From positions 1 to 64,000 of the forward strand of contig NZ_JAJCIC010000003.1 of the NCBI RefSeq assembly GCF_020554865.1: 64,000 nt of DNA, written 5' to 3'. The notes beneath the pieces are model-generated. The model did no database searches. It saw only the letters and a program-made list of their open reading frames with translations, and had not been told where the DNA came from. Shown here one piece after another: positions 53,932 through 61,301 of this stretch. A program made the translations under genes and the position numbers. Position 1 is the stretch's first letter. Every line of letters begins with the position of its first letter. This DNA is from Lacrimispora sp. 210928-DFI.3.58. Lineage in GTDB: Bacteria > Bacillota > Clostridia > Lachnospirales > Lachnospiraceae.

Positions 53932-54051
53932 ATGAGAACACTTGAAGGAATTCGCTATCTAATCAATTTGGATAGTGCGGAAATACAACAGAACTTTGCC
54001 GGAGGAGTTGCACCGCCGGACAAGGTGGAGTCGGAGGTGGACACAACTTGA
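53932..54051 (+). CDS. 39-aa ORF between the repressor and the protease
   Basis: ATG at 53932; stop TGA (54049-54051) overlaps the TTG start of the next gene. The product starts MRTLEGIRYLINLDSAE and ends in an acidic, Pro/Gly-rich tail; its DNA contains the next gene's GGAGGTGG site, so it could serve mainly for translational coupling. It has only a weak GAGGAC site of its own. Function unknown. Confidence 0.4.
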   Translation: MRTLEGIRYLINLDSAEIQQNFAGGVAPPDKVESEVDTT

Positions 54052-54773
54052 GTATTTATATGTCAAGAGCCGAGTTGGAAGAAATCAGCGAAGGCTTGAT
54101 AACAGCTTATGCTAATAAGTTTAGCAATCGAGTGATTCAATCCATCGACATAGAACATTTCATTACAGAATTTCTTATGTTACGAATTGAATACGCTTCT
54201 TTCGCAGAAGATGATGCAGGCAGGATTGGTTTTCTGGCAGATGGAGCAACACCACTGCTGGTACATCAGGACGGAAAAATTATTCCCTTTGTTTTCCCGA
54301 AAGATACCATCGTACTTGATAAATTTCTTCTTGCTGAAAAGGAGCAGGGACGTCGCAGATTTACAATGGCACACGAAGCGTCACATCATATCTTGAGTAA
54401 GATGTATGCAATGCCGAGTGAAGGACGCTTTCATGCAGAGTATGACAGTGAGCGTAGTTATTCCAAAGAGGAACTGGCTCAGATGTTTGCGTCTGTTGAG
54501 TGGCAGGCAGATACAATGGGAGCTTCGCTTCTTATGCCGAGAAGAATTATTGAAAATGCCTTGGCGAAATATAATCAGTCAAATCCGATAAGAGTTTATG
54601 GCGATAATACCATTACTTCAAAGGATAAAGCAGTTATCCGCAGAATGGCAGCTTATATCGGAGTATCTTATACAGCCTTGGTTATCAGATTGAGAGATAT
54701 GGGGCTATTTGAGTATCACAATATCCTTGAGTACATTTCCAATGAGTTAAATCTGGGAGGTGTTTCACAATGA
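54048..54773 (+). CDS. ImmA/IrrE-family metallopeptidase
   Basis: 241 aa from TTG at 54048 (GGAGGTGG 7 nt upstream). HEASHH (about 109-114) is the HExxH zinc site, with the third ligand probably in EWQADTMGASLLMP (about 150-163). In ICEBs1, ImmA cleaves the repressor to start transfer. Here the partner would be the LexA-like protein, giving a two-input switch. Overlaps the next gene by ATGA. Confidence 0.88.
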   Translation: MSIYMSRAELEEISEGLITAYANKFSNRVIQSIDIEHFITEFLMLRIEYASFAEDDAGRIGFLADGATPLLVHQDGKIIPFVFPKDTIVLDKFLLAEKEQGRRRFTMAHEASHHILSKMYAMPSEGRFHAEYDSERSYSKEELAQMFASVEWQADTMGASLLMPRRIIENALAKYNQSNPIRVYGDNTITSKDKAVIRRMAAYIGVSYTALVIRLRDMGLFEYHNILEYISNELNLGGVSQ

Positions 54774-55018
54774 GGTTACAGACTCAGGTAGCACCTGAAA
54801 TACAAAAGAGATTGCTTCTGTCAAGAGTAGAAGCAGAAAGTCTGAAAGAGCGTGATATTCTCTGCCCGACTTGTGGGTTCAGGATACAAAGAGTTTTTTC
54901 AGACGCAACCGGACATTTGAGTGTGAAGTGTCAGAAATGCAAGAATGTCCATATCTTAAATCTCGCTTACTTCCGCAGAATCCGTAGGAACGGATATGGC
55001 AGGAATTGCAGGCGATGA
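54770..55018 (+). CDS. Zinc-ribbon small protein
   Basis: 82 aa. CPTCG and CQKCK pairs (about 32-35 and 55-58) make a zinc ribbon of the Com/rubredoxin type; basic C-terminus (RRIRRNGYGRNCRR). It overlaps the protease gene by 4 nt. May bind nucleic acid. Confidence 0.65.
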   Translation: MRLQTQVAPEIQKRLLLSRVEAESLKERDILCPTCGFRIQRVFSDATGHLSVKCQKCKNVHILNLAYFRRIRRNGYGRNCRR

Positions 55019-55090
55019 AGATTACAAGTAAATATCGAAACGATTTCTAATCGAGTAAGCGGAGATAAGCAATTTATTTGCTAAACTACC

Positions 55091-55163
55091 AAGCACCGTA
55101 CGAAGCCGGATAAGTGAAGAATAGAAGTATTCTTTGCTGTCCAGATTCGACGGTGCTTTTTTT
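55091..55163 (+). terminator. Long hairpin terminator ending the repressor operon
   Basis: AAGCACCGT-ACGAA (55091-55104) pairs with TTCG-ACGGTGCTT (55146-55158), enclosing a second hairpin (AAGAATA ... TATTCTT), followed by TTTTTT. It may be more than a terminator because the loop is itself structured. Confidence 0.8.
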
Positions 55164-55270
55164 GTTGCTGTTTTATTCGATTATGCTTCGTGCAGTATTA
55201 GGTCTTTTCCCTTACTTGGGAAAGGACTTTTATGTTTTATAACGTATGGCAGTGCCAGATAGCTGAGTAC

Positions 55271-55327
55271 CCGTAATCTCCGAATTTTGAAACTTATCAA
55301 TTTTTCAAAATTCAAAGGAGATTACGG
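55271..55327 (+). promoter_or_regulatory. Ribosome-binding-site-sequestering hairpin before the sigma-like gene
   Basis: Arm CCGTAATCTCC-GAATTTTGAAA (55271-55292) pairs with TTTCAAAATTC-AAAGGAGATTACGG (55303-55327) over about 22 bp with one 3-nt bulge. The second arm contains the AAAGGAG ribosome binding site and ends two bases before the ATG at 55330. In this fold the site is fully hidden. Confidence 0.85.
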
Positions 55328-55329
55328 AA

Positions 55330-55917
55330 ATGAAAAACAAACTTACATTAACAGAACAAGAAGAATTATTTGTAAAGGATTGTAAACTGATAAATCTTAA
55401 ATACGAATATAACGGTTATACCGGAGCTGAAAGATGGGCGATTATTACGGAATTATCGGTAAAAGAGCTTTGGGAGAAGTATCCCCTTGTTATAGAAAGA
55501 TATTCTCCGTTTGTTCATCTTTCCATTGCACAGGGAGAGGTAATTGACGATGCAAACCGAAATGAGGACAAGTATGCAAAGAGAAGCAGTCGCACACTTG
55601 ACTGCTATGGATATGACGATGAAATGTCCTCACAGTTCCATAAAGAACTTGCCATTATGTTTGACGACCCGTTTGAAAGAGCAGAGGAAGAAAGGCTTGA
55701 ACTGGAAAGAGAAGAATTGCGTCAGTGTGAAATCAGGAAAGCAAGGATAGCACTTTCAATGTTGCAGCCACTTCAAAGGGAACGCCTTATGAAGAATGTG
55801 TGCTGCGGTCTGAGTTCCAGAGCGATTGCAAAGCAGGAGGGCGTATATTACAGCTCCGTAGATAAGTCTATTGCAGCGGCGAAGAAAAACTTTATCAAAT
55901 TTTATGAAAATCTCTGA
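55330..55917 (+). CDS. Sigma-70-like regulatory factor of the element
   Basis: 195 aa. C-terminal region-4-like HTH (LSMLQPLQRERLMKNVCCGLSSRAIAKQEGVYYSSVDKSI, about 147-186), preceded by an acidic helical part (EEERLELEREELRQCE). Similar to Tn916 Orf7-type sigma-like regulators. Translation start lies under a long hairpin, so it is likely kept off and switched on post-transcriptionally. Confidence 0.75.
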   Translation: MKNKLTLTEQEELFVKDCKLINLKYEYNGYTGAERWAIITELSVKELWEKYPLVIERYSPFVHLSIAQGEVIDDANRNEDKYAKRSSRTLDCYGYDDEMSSQFHKELAIMFDDPFERAEEERLELEREELRQCEIRKARIALSMLQPLQRERLMKNVCCGLSSRAIAKQEGVYYSSVDKSIAAAKKNFIKFYENL

Positions 55918-55980
55918 TTTTGGGTGTGCATTTCAGCACCCTTTGTCCAAATGAGTGAAGGGGTTATTTCATTCCGGATA
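55915..55980 (+). repeat. Conserved non-coding motif, right copy
   Basis: Right copy of the motif at 5136-5197 (few changes: TTTCAGCACCC versus TTTCATACCCC, and a 4-nt insert before CATTCCGGATA). It follows the sigma-like gene's stop and precedes the mazF-like gene. Confidence 0.6.
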
Positions 55981-56022
55981 CGAATGACACTTTAAAAATT
56001 AGATTCTTGTGAGGTTATGCAT

Positions 56023-56583
56023 ATGAAAGAAAAAATGATTTGTCGTGGGGATTTATTCTACTATGACTTTGGAGATAACAGTGGTTCAGTACAAAGCGGA
56101 GAGCGTCCGGTGCTTGTCGTTCAGGCAGACGATTATAACCAGAATGCTCCAACGATTATTGTTGCAGCGGTTACAAGTGTAATCAAGAAAAGATATTTGC
56201 CATCACACATTATTCTTGGCGAGGAGTTTGGACTGAAGAAACCGTCAATGGTTCTTCTGGAGCAGATACGGACAGTCAATAGAGAGGATTTGCGTGAATA
56301 CATAGGTACGGTAGATGACGATAAACTTTTTAGGCAGATAAACGCAACTTTGAAAAAGACTTTTGGACTTTGGGTTTACAAGCCGGAGGGGAAAGAAAAT
56401 ATTCGTTGTCTATGCTCGAAGTGCCTGAATGATTACATCCACAATCCGGACTATATTGTAAGGCGACTTGACCCATTTGCAAAGCGAAAAGACAGATGTG
56501 ATAAGTGTGATGGGGATGGTTGGGATTATGTTGTTACCGACAGATATTCATCCAAGAAAGAAAAGAGGTGCAAGAATGTCTAA
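56023..56583 (+). CDS. MazF/PemK-like protein with C-terminal zinc domain
   Basis: 186 aa from ATG at 56023 (GAGGT 7 nt upstream). Residues 5-120 match MazF (GDLFYYDFGDNSGSVQSGERPVLVVQ; IVAAVTSVIKKRYLPSHI; EQIRTVNREDL), an endoribonuclease fold. The C-terminal 60 residues have CLCSKC and CDKCDGDGWD pairs, a probable zinc finger. No antitoxin gene is adjacent: the next gene is Xis-like and overlaps it. It may act as a regulator or as a toxin with a distant antitoxin. Confidence 0.75.
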   Translation: MKEKMICRGDLFYYDFGDNSGSVQSGERPVLVVQADDYNQNAPTIIVAAVTSVIKKRYLPSHIILGEEFGLKKPSMVLLEQIRTVNREDLREYIGTVDDDKLFRQINATLKKTFGLWVYKPEGKENIRCLCSKCLNDYIHNPDYIVRRLDPFAKRKDRCDKCDGDGWDYVVTDRYSSKKEKRCKNV

Positions 56584-56797
56584 TAGCAGTGTAAAGAAGC
56601 TGAGTTATAATGTACCTCTTTGGCATAAGCCTAATTTGTCGATTGAAGAAGCATCTATATATTCCAATATTGGAACAGGAAAACTTTATGAAATGACGGA
56701 AAAGCAAGATTGCCCGTTTGTACTTTGGATAGGAAGCCGCCGAATGATAAAGCGAAAAATTTTTGAGGAATATATTGCAAATCAGTATTCTATTTAA
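56576..56797 (+). CDS. Xis-like excisionase 1
   Basis: 73 aa from ATG at 56576 (AAGAGGTG upstream), overlapping the MazF-like gene by 8 nt. MerR-like winged helix of the Tn916 Xis type: YNVPLWHKPNLSIEEASIYSNIGTGKLYEM, RRMIKR. First of four paralogues in a row. Xis bends DNA at the element ends for excision. Confidence 0.8.
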   Translation: MSNSSVKKLSYNVPLWHKPNLSIEEASIYSNIGTGKLYEMTEKQDCPFVLWIGSRRMIKRKIFEEYIANQYSI

Positions 56798-56808
56798 TGA
56801 AAAAGTCA

Positions 56809-56854
56809 AATCTGCGATGAGCAAATTCGCATCGTTGGCTCAGCGTAGATTTTT
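56809..56854 (+). terminator. Terminator between Xis 1 and Xis 2
   Basis: AATCTGCGATGAGC (56809-56822) pairs with GCTCAGCGTAGATT (56838-56851; 12 of 14), followed by TTTTT. It splits the xis cluster into separate transcripts. Confidence 0.7.
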
Positions 56855-56858
56855 AAGT

Positions 56859-56890
56859 ATGCTGTAACCACGCAAAGGAGGTTACAGCAT
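56859..56890 (+). promoter_or_regulatory. Ribosome-binding-site hairpin before Xis 2
   Basis: ATGCTGTAACC (56859-56869) pairs perfectly with GGTTACAGCAT (56880-56890), with AAAGGA in the loop and GG in the stem, so the ribosome binding site AAAGGAGG is partly hidden. The stem ends exactly at the start codon at 56891. Confidence 0.75.
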
Positions 56891-57109
56891 ATGAACAACG
56901 AAAAAGATGAAACAATCTATAATGTCCCACTTTGGGAGAAAGTAATGCTTACAATTGATGAAGCCGCAGCTTATACAGGTGTTGGAAGCAGAAAAATCAG
57001 ACAGCTTACCGATAATGAAAGATGTCCGTTCGTTTTATGGAATGGCTCAAAGCGACTTATCAAGAGAGAAGAATTTGTTGAATTTATAAAAAAGCAGTAT
57101 TCGATATGA
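56891..57109 (+). CDS. Xis-like excisionase 2
   Basis: 72 aa. YNVPLWEKVMLTIDEAAAYTGVGSRKIRQL and FVLWNGSKRLIKREEFVEFI blocks: winged-helix Xis type. Start under a hairpin (see 56859-56890), so its expression is likely regulated separately from the other copies. GAGG next gene after 12 nt. Confidence 0.85.
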   Translation: MNNEKDETIYNVPLWEKVMLTIDEAAAYTGVGSRKIRQLTDNERCPFVLWNGSKRLIKREEFVEFIKKQYSI

Positions 57110-57121
57110 GGAGGTATTATT

Positions 57122-57340
57122 GTGAGTAATCCAGTAAAAAAAGAAAGATTAGAAGTACCGATATGGCATAAGCCGTATCTGACCATTGATGAAGCTACTG
57201 CCTATACCGGCATTGGCAGAGAAAAACTTCGTGAAATGACAAGGTTTGCTGACTGTCCATTTGTGTTATGGGTGGGAAAACGCCGAATGATAAAAAGAGA
57301 ATTGTTTGATGAGTACATTGAAAAAATGTATGAGATTTAG
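57122..57340 (+). CDS. Xis-like excisionase 3
   Basis: 72 aa, GTG start with GAGGAGGT upstream. VPIWHKPYLTIDEATAYTGIGREKLREM and FVLWVGKRRMIKRELF are typical of Xis. It is close to copy 1 and copy 2 but not identical. Next gene after 11 nt. Confidence 0.85.
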   Translation: MSNPVKKERLEVPIWHKPYLTIDEATAYTGIGREKLREMTRFADCPFVLWVGKRRMIKRELFDEYIEKMYEI

Positions 57341-57351
57341 GAGGTGGAACG

Positions 57352-57606
57352 ATGAATGTGGATTTTGCAGATGAAGAAATGATTGCTTATCGGGAAAGCC
57401 TTATAGAAAAGAAAAAAGAGCAGCCATTTTGGAAAAAGAAATGTTTGTCGGTAAATGAAACAGCCGCTTATACAGGTATCGGAAGGGGAAAAATACGAGA
57501 GCTGATGAAAAGGAAAGATTGCAATTTTATGACGACAGACGGTTATCAGGTGTATGTCATCATCGACAAATTTGTGGAATTTTTAAATAGCAGGAATGAA
57601 ATATAG
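57352..57606 (+). CDS. Xis-like excisionase 4
   Basis: 84 aa; GGAGGTGG upstream. Longer N-terminus (MNVDFADEEMIAYRES), then KKCLSVNETAAYTGIGRGKIREL. The DNA-facing KRxxKR end of the others is replaced by YQVYVIIDKF, so its specificity probably differs. It is 11 nt before the integrase, so it is the one in the usual xis-int position. Confidence 0.8.
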   Translation: MNVDFADEEMIAYRESLIEKKKEQPFWKKKCLSVNETAAYTGIGRGKIRELMKRKDCNFMTTDGYQVYVIIDKFVEFLNSRNEI

Positions 57607-57617
57607 GAGGAACAGCC

Positions 57618-58859
57618 GTGGCAAGACCAAAACGAAAAGATAAAACAAGGACAGTTCTTCGCACGGGAGAACTTCAAAGAAGTGATGGAAGTTATCAGTA
57701 CAGTTGGACTGATGAAAACCATAAAAGAAGATATGTCTATTCAAAAACGCTTGAAGCACTCAGGATTAAAGAGGAAGCGATTGAGAAAGACAAAAGTGAT
57801 GGCATAAAAGCGGAAGCACGATATGTTACACTCGATGATTTATATGAGTTGTGGAAAGACCTGAAGAGAGGATTGAAAAACAACACTTTTGAGAATTACA
57901 AATATATTTATGAAACCTTTGTACGTCGGCAAATCGGTTCTAAGAGAGTTTCAACATTTTTGAAATCAGATATTAAGAGATTTTACAATTATCTGGTTGA
58001 TGAGCGAGGCTTGAAGCCTGCAACGGTTGATGGTGTCCACAACATTCTTCATCAGATATTTGATATGGCGGTTGATGATAACTATATCAGAAACAATCCG
58101 ACAAATAATGTTTTAAGGGAATTGAAAAAAGCTCATTGCTTCAAGACAGAAAAACGCAGGGGACTTACTAGACCTGAGCAGGAATTGTTTATGGATTATC
58201 TGAAGAACTCTAATACAGCAGTGTATTGGTATCCGGTGTTTGCAGTAATGCTTGGAACGGGGTTAAGAGTTGGAGAAGTTACTGGACTCAGATGGTGCGA
58301 TATTGATTTGGAAGATGGGATTATAGATGTTAATCACACGTTGGTTTATTATGACCACAGAACTTCTGAAGGAAAAAAGGGCTGCTATTTCAATGTGAAT
58401 ACTCCAAAGACAGAAGCAGGAAATAGACAAGTTCCGATGCTCGATTTTGTTAAAGAAGCATTTGTTATGGAAAAAGAAAGACAAGAACTGCTAGGAGTTC
58501 ACTGCGAAGCGACCATAGATGGATATACAGATTTTATATTTCTCAATCGCTTCGGACAGCCACAACATCAATCGACTTTGAATAAGGCAATCCGACGCAT
58601 AATCCGTGATTGCAACGATGAGCAGTTTTTGAAAACAGAAAACCCAGAAGTGCTTTTACCACATTTTAGTTGTCATTCGCTCAGACATACATTTACAACA
58701 AGAATGTGTGAAGCAGGTGTAAATATAAAAGTTATTCAGGATACACTCGGACATAAGGATATAACAACAACCTTAAATATCTATACTGATGTAACAAAGG
58801 AACTAAAAAGAACTGAGTTTGATGGACTGGATAAATACTTTAATAATTCAATAGCGTAG
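57618..58859 (+). CDS. int: Tyrosine integrase of ICE-1 (Tn916-like)
   Basis: 413 aa; GTG start with AGGAGGAA upstream. N-terminal arm-binding domain (LRTGELQRSDGSYQYSWTDE, about 12-60), core-binding domain (about 70-170), catalytic domain with GTGLRVGEV (Arg about 217), HSLRHTFTT (about 354-362), LGHKDITTT (about 376-384) and Tyr in IYTDV (about 388). It catalyses integration into the lysS core. The gene ends about 270 bp from the right core, as usual. Confidence 0.93.
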   Translation: MARPKRKDKTRTVLRTGELQRSDGSYQYSWTDENHKRRYVYSKTLEALRIKEEAIEKDKSDGIKAEARYVTLDDLYELWKDLKRGLKNNTFENYKYIYETFVRRQIGSKRVSTFLKSDIKRFYNYLVDERGLKPATVDGVHNILHQIFDMAVDDNYIRNNPTNNVLRELKKAHCFKTEKRRGLTRPEQELFMDYLKNSNTAVYWYPVFAVMLGTGLRVGEVTGLRWCDIDLEDGIIDVNHTLVYYDHRTSEGKKGCYFNVNTPKTEAGNRQVPMLDFVKEAFVMEKERQELLGVHCEATIDGYTDFIFLNRFGQPQHQSTLNKAIRRIIRDCNDEQFLKTENPEVLLPHFSCHSLRHTFTTRMCEAGVNIKVIQDTLGHKDITTTLNIYTDVTKELKRTEFDGLDKYFNNSIA

Positions 58860-58866
58860 GAAAAAG

Positions 58867-58907
58867 TGGCGTACTTTAAAATGAAAATTGGTACGCTGCT
58901 TTTTTTG
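58867..58907 (+). terminator. Terminator after the integrase
   Basis: GTGGCGTAC (58866-58874) pairs with GTACGCTGC (58891-58899; 6 perfect bp plus weaker pairs), followed by a run of seven to eight T. Confidence 0.75.
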
Positions 58908-58986
58908 GTCTGATTGACTTATTCAATAATAAAGATTATAATTTAGTAAGCAATCCGATTGAAGAACCCATTCTCTCAATCGGGAT

Positions 58987-59005
58987 TTACATCAAATACA
59001 TCAAA
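58987..59005 (+). repeat. Arm-type repeats, right end of ICE-1
   Basis: TTACATCAA (58987-58995) and ATACATCAA (58996-59004), in the same orientation as the left-end pair 2815-2834. Surrounding 58908-59100 has no gene; CAATCGGG-type sequence also occurs near both ends. Confidence 0.5.
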
Positions 59006-59100
59006 TAATACAACTGCTTATGCGGAAAGTAATCAATTTTAAAGGTAAACAAGGCTTTTTATCTGATTGAAAAAAGCAAAGTAGGGAGTTGCTCAGGAAT

Positions 59101-59607
59101 ATGAGTGGCTTCGGAATTGCGTCGGAGAAAGTCCCGACAATGAAGTCCTTAGACGCTAAGAAGGGCGAAGGGAAGGCTGAAAAGGCAGTAGAAAATGCTG
59201 CTGTGGCAGAGGAAAAGGTTGCAGAAAAGATTGATTTCTCCAACGTAAAAATCGAACCATTGTTTGAAGAAATGATTGATTTCGATACCTTTGCAAAGGC
59301 TGATTTCCGTGCAGTAAAGATTCTGGAATGTGAAGCAGTACCGAAGTCAAAGAAGCTTTTAAAGTTCACTCTGGATGACGGAACAGACCGGAAACGCACG
59401 ATTTTAAGCGGTATTCACGAGTATTACGAGCCAGAAGATCTGATTGGCAAGACAGCGATTGCAATCGTAAATTTGCCTCCGAGAAAGATGATGGGCATTG
59501 ATTCCGAGGGTATGCTGATTTCAGCAGTACACGAGGAAGATGGACATGAGGGATTAAATCTTCTCATGGTGAATGACCGGATTCCGGCAGGTGCGAAGTT
59601 GTACTAA
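59101..59607 (+). pseudogene. Displaced lysS 3' end (tRNA-binding domain) at the right end
   Basis: From the core at 59132 on, this codes the same linker plus Trbp111-like domain as the lysS C-terminus (PTMKSLD ... IPAGAKLY), about two-thirds identical to the tail now fused to lysS. It has lost the catalytic part. An in-frame ATG at 59101 with AGGGAG 12 nt upstream lies in ICE-1's own end, so a free 168-aa tRNA-binding protein could be made, though weakly. It may be the native tail or, more likely, the tail supplied by ICE-2. Confidence 0.8.
59132..59147 (+). repeat. attR core
   Basis: Same 16 bp as 2260-2275. Left of it is ICE-1 non-coding DNA; right of it the lysS tail frame continues. Confidence 0.85.
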
Positions 59608-59648
59608 GAATCAGAAAATCCATAGACTTTTATGAGTTTATCGAGTGT

Positions 59649-59670
59649 TTGACATCAAATTGACATCAAA
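59649..59670 (+). repeat. Arm-type repeats of ICE-2
   Basis: Two perfect tandem copies of TTGACATCAAA (59649-59659, 59660-59670), period 11, just after the lysS-tail stop, the same position and period as TTACATCAA pairs at 2815-2834. Confidence 0.6.
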
Positions 59671-59756
59671 TTTGTGTCATTCGGTGGACTAATATGGACT
59701 GAAAAGGGATGTTTTAGAAATCAGAACCTTTCAAAACTTAATAGTTGAATGCTATT

Positions 59757-59796
59757 AAAAGGACATTTTCCAATAAAACGGAGAGTGTCCTTTTTC
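59757..59796 (+). terminator. Terminator after the displaced tail
   Basis: AAAAGGACA (59757-59765) pairs with TGTCCTTTT (59786-59794), then TTC. It lies where the lysS terminator of ICE-1 lies (2888-2918). Confidence 0.7.
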
Positions 59797-59845
59797 TGTT
59801 GTTATGGTCAAAACAAAATCAAAATAACACAAGGAGGGTTCTATT

Positions 59846-60319
59846 ATGACAAGTACAGCGTTAGGAGCAGAAACCAAAAAGGAAGAAAAGATTATTTTTA
59901 TCAGCGATGCACATGAGAAATTCTACTACGAGAAGTTAAAGGAAGTCCGGTATCAGGATGTTTACCACAAGGCACTCTGCTATTGTCTTGGGATCAGCGA
60001 TGATACCAGAAGAAATGTTTACAGAATTTATGATTTCAAAACAGGATGCGTAATAACAGAGTGTTTACACGAAGGCTGGCAGACCAGTGGAAGTGTGAGA
60101 GTGATCAGAATGGCATTCAATCTGTATTGCAATGGAACACCAAGTGTTTCCGATTATGAAGATGCAGAAGAACAGGTGGACGAGTGCAGGCAGTACACGG
60201 TGGAGGAAATATTCTGCTGTGCTTATGCACCATATTTCTGGCAGGCAATTCAGATTCGGTATCCGGAATATGCCACATACAACCATAAGCTGTATGCCTT
60301 ATTGGGAGGAACAGACTAA
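59846..60319 (+). CDS. DUF6075 family protein (ICE-2)
   Basis: 157 aa; AAGGAGGG ribosome binding site. YHKALCYCLGISDDTRRNVYRIYDFK, HEGWQTSGSVRV and CCAYAPYFWQAIQIRYPEY match the ICE-1 protein at 31126-31527. Unknown function. Stop overlaps the next start (TAATG). Confidence 0.75.
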   Translation: MTSTALGAETKKEEKIIFISDAHEKFYYEKLKEVRYQDVYHKALCYCLGISDDTRRNVYRIYDFKTGCVITECLHEGWQTSGSVRVIRMAFNLYCNGTPSVSDYEDAEEQVDECRQYTVEEIFCCAYAPYFWQAIQIRYPEYATYNHKLYALLGGTD

Positions 60320-60495
60320 TGTTAAAAGTCAGATTGATGGGAACAAAGAATGATATTAAGTGGTTCGGAAAGATTTTGCAGAGGAATCCGAAAGTGGAAG
60401 TAACGGAGTTTTCCGAGATGTATCCGAATAAGGGAACGAAGAAATTTTACAGGGCGTATGTAGAAGTAAAGAAAAGAAACGTAGCAGAAAAATAG
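60319..60495 (+). CDS. DUF3970-like small protein
   Basis: 58 aa, starting in the stop of the DUF6075 gene (TAATG), GGGAGGA upstream. MLKVRLMGTKNDIKWFGKIL and the FYRAYVEVK end match the DUF3970 pattern of small element proteins. Function unknown. Confidence 0.6.
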   Translation: MLKVRLMGTKNDIKWFGKILQRNPKVEVTEFSEMYPNKGTKKFYRAYVEVKKRNVAEK

Positions 60496-60518
60496 CAGAA
60501 AACAAAGGAGAATCTATC

Positions 60519-61301
60519 ATGTGTAAAATAATCGCAATCGCAAACCAAAAAGGTGGTGTGGGCAAGACCACCACAACCAGTAATTTAGGCATAGGATTGG
60601 CAAAACAGGGCAAGAAAGTCCTGCTGATTGATGCCGATGCACAGGGCAGTCTGACAGACAGTCTTGGCTTCACAGAGCCGGACAAGCTAGAGGAAACACT
60701 TGCAACAGCACTTGGCAATATCATCAATGATGAAGATATGGAAGCGGATTATGGTATCCTGAAACACAAAGAGGGAATTGACCTGATGCCGGGAAACATT
60801 GAGCTTTCCGGTCTGGAAGTATCACTTGTAAATGTGATGAGCAGAGAGCTTGTGATGCGTTCCTACATAGAGCTGGTAAAGGATAATTATGATTATATTC
60901 TGATTGACTGTATGCCCTCTCTCGGCATGATTACTATAAACGCTTTTGCCTGTGCGGACAGTATTCTGATTCCAGTGCAGGCGGCATATCTTCCGGCAAA
61001 AGGGTTGCAGCAGCTTATTAAGACCATAGGAAAGGTCAGGAGACAGATTAACCCGAAGCTGATGATTGAGGGGATTCTGCTGACAATGGTGGATGCTCGA
61101 ACCAATTATGCAAAGGACATTACTGCATTACTGGTGGAGAATTACGGTAGCAAGGTGCGGATATTTGAAAACAGTATTCCCATTTCCGTCCGTGCGGCAG
61201 AGATTTCCGCAGAGGGTGTCAGTATCTACGAACATGATCCGAAAGGCAAAGTAGCCGCTGCTTATCAGTCTTTGACGGAGGAGGTGCTTGGGAATGAGTA
61301 A
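60519..61301 (+). CDS. ParA-family partition ATPase (ICE-2)
   Basis: 260 aa. Walker A KGGVGKTT (about 10-17), DADAQGSLT (about 41-49), LIDCMPSLG. Related to the ICE-1 ParA but clearly diverged. AAAGGAG ribosome binding site. The parB start lies inside its 3' end. Confidence 0.92.
   Translation: MCKIIAIANQKGGVGKTTTTSNLGIGLAKQGKKVLLIDADAQGSLTDSLGFTEPDKLEETLATALGNIINDEDMEADYGILKHKEGIDLMPGNIELSGLEVSLVNVMSRELVMRSYIELVKDNYDYILIDCMPSLGMITINAFACADSILIPVQAAYLPAKGLQQLIKTIGKVRRQINPKLMIEGILLTMVDARTNYAKDITALLVENYGSKVRIFENSIPISVRAAEISAEGVSIYEHDPKGKVAAAYQSLTEEVLGNE

Larger units (their letters stand above)
2260..59147 (+). mobile_element. ICE-1: integrative conjugative element in lysS (Tn1549/CTn-like)
   Basis: The element is bounded by identical 16-bp cores at 2260-2275 and 59132-59147 (about 56.9 kb per unit). 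It encodes a full conjugation set (relaxase, MobC, VirD4, VirB4, VirB6, PrgI, lytic CHAP protein), partition proteins, regulators, four Xis-like proteins and a Tn916-like tyrosine integrase whose gene ends about 270 bp from the right core. Arm-type direct repeats lie inside both ends. All modules look intact, so transfer competence is plausible, but no function is shown by sequence alone. Confidence 0.9.
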
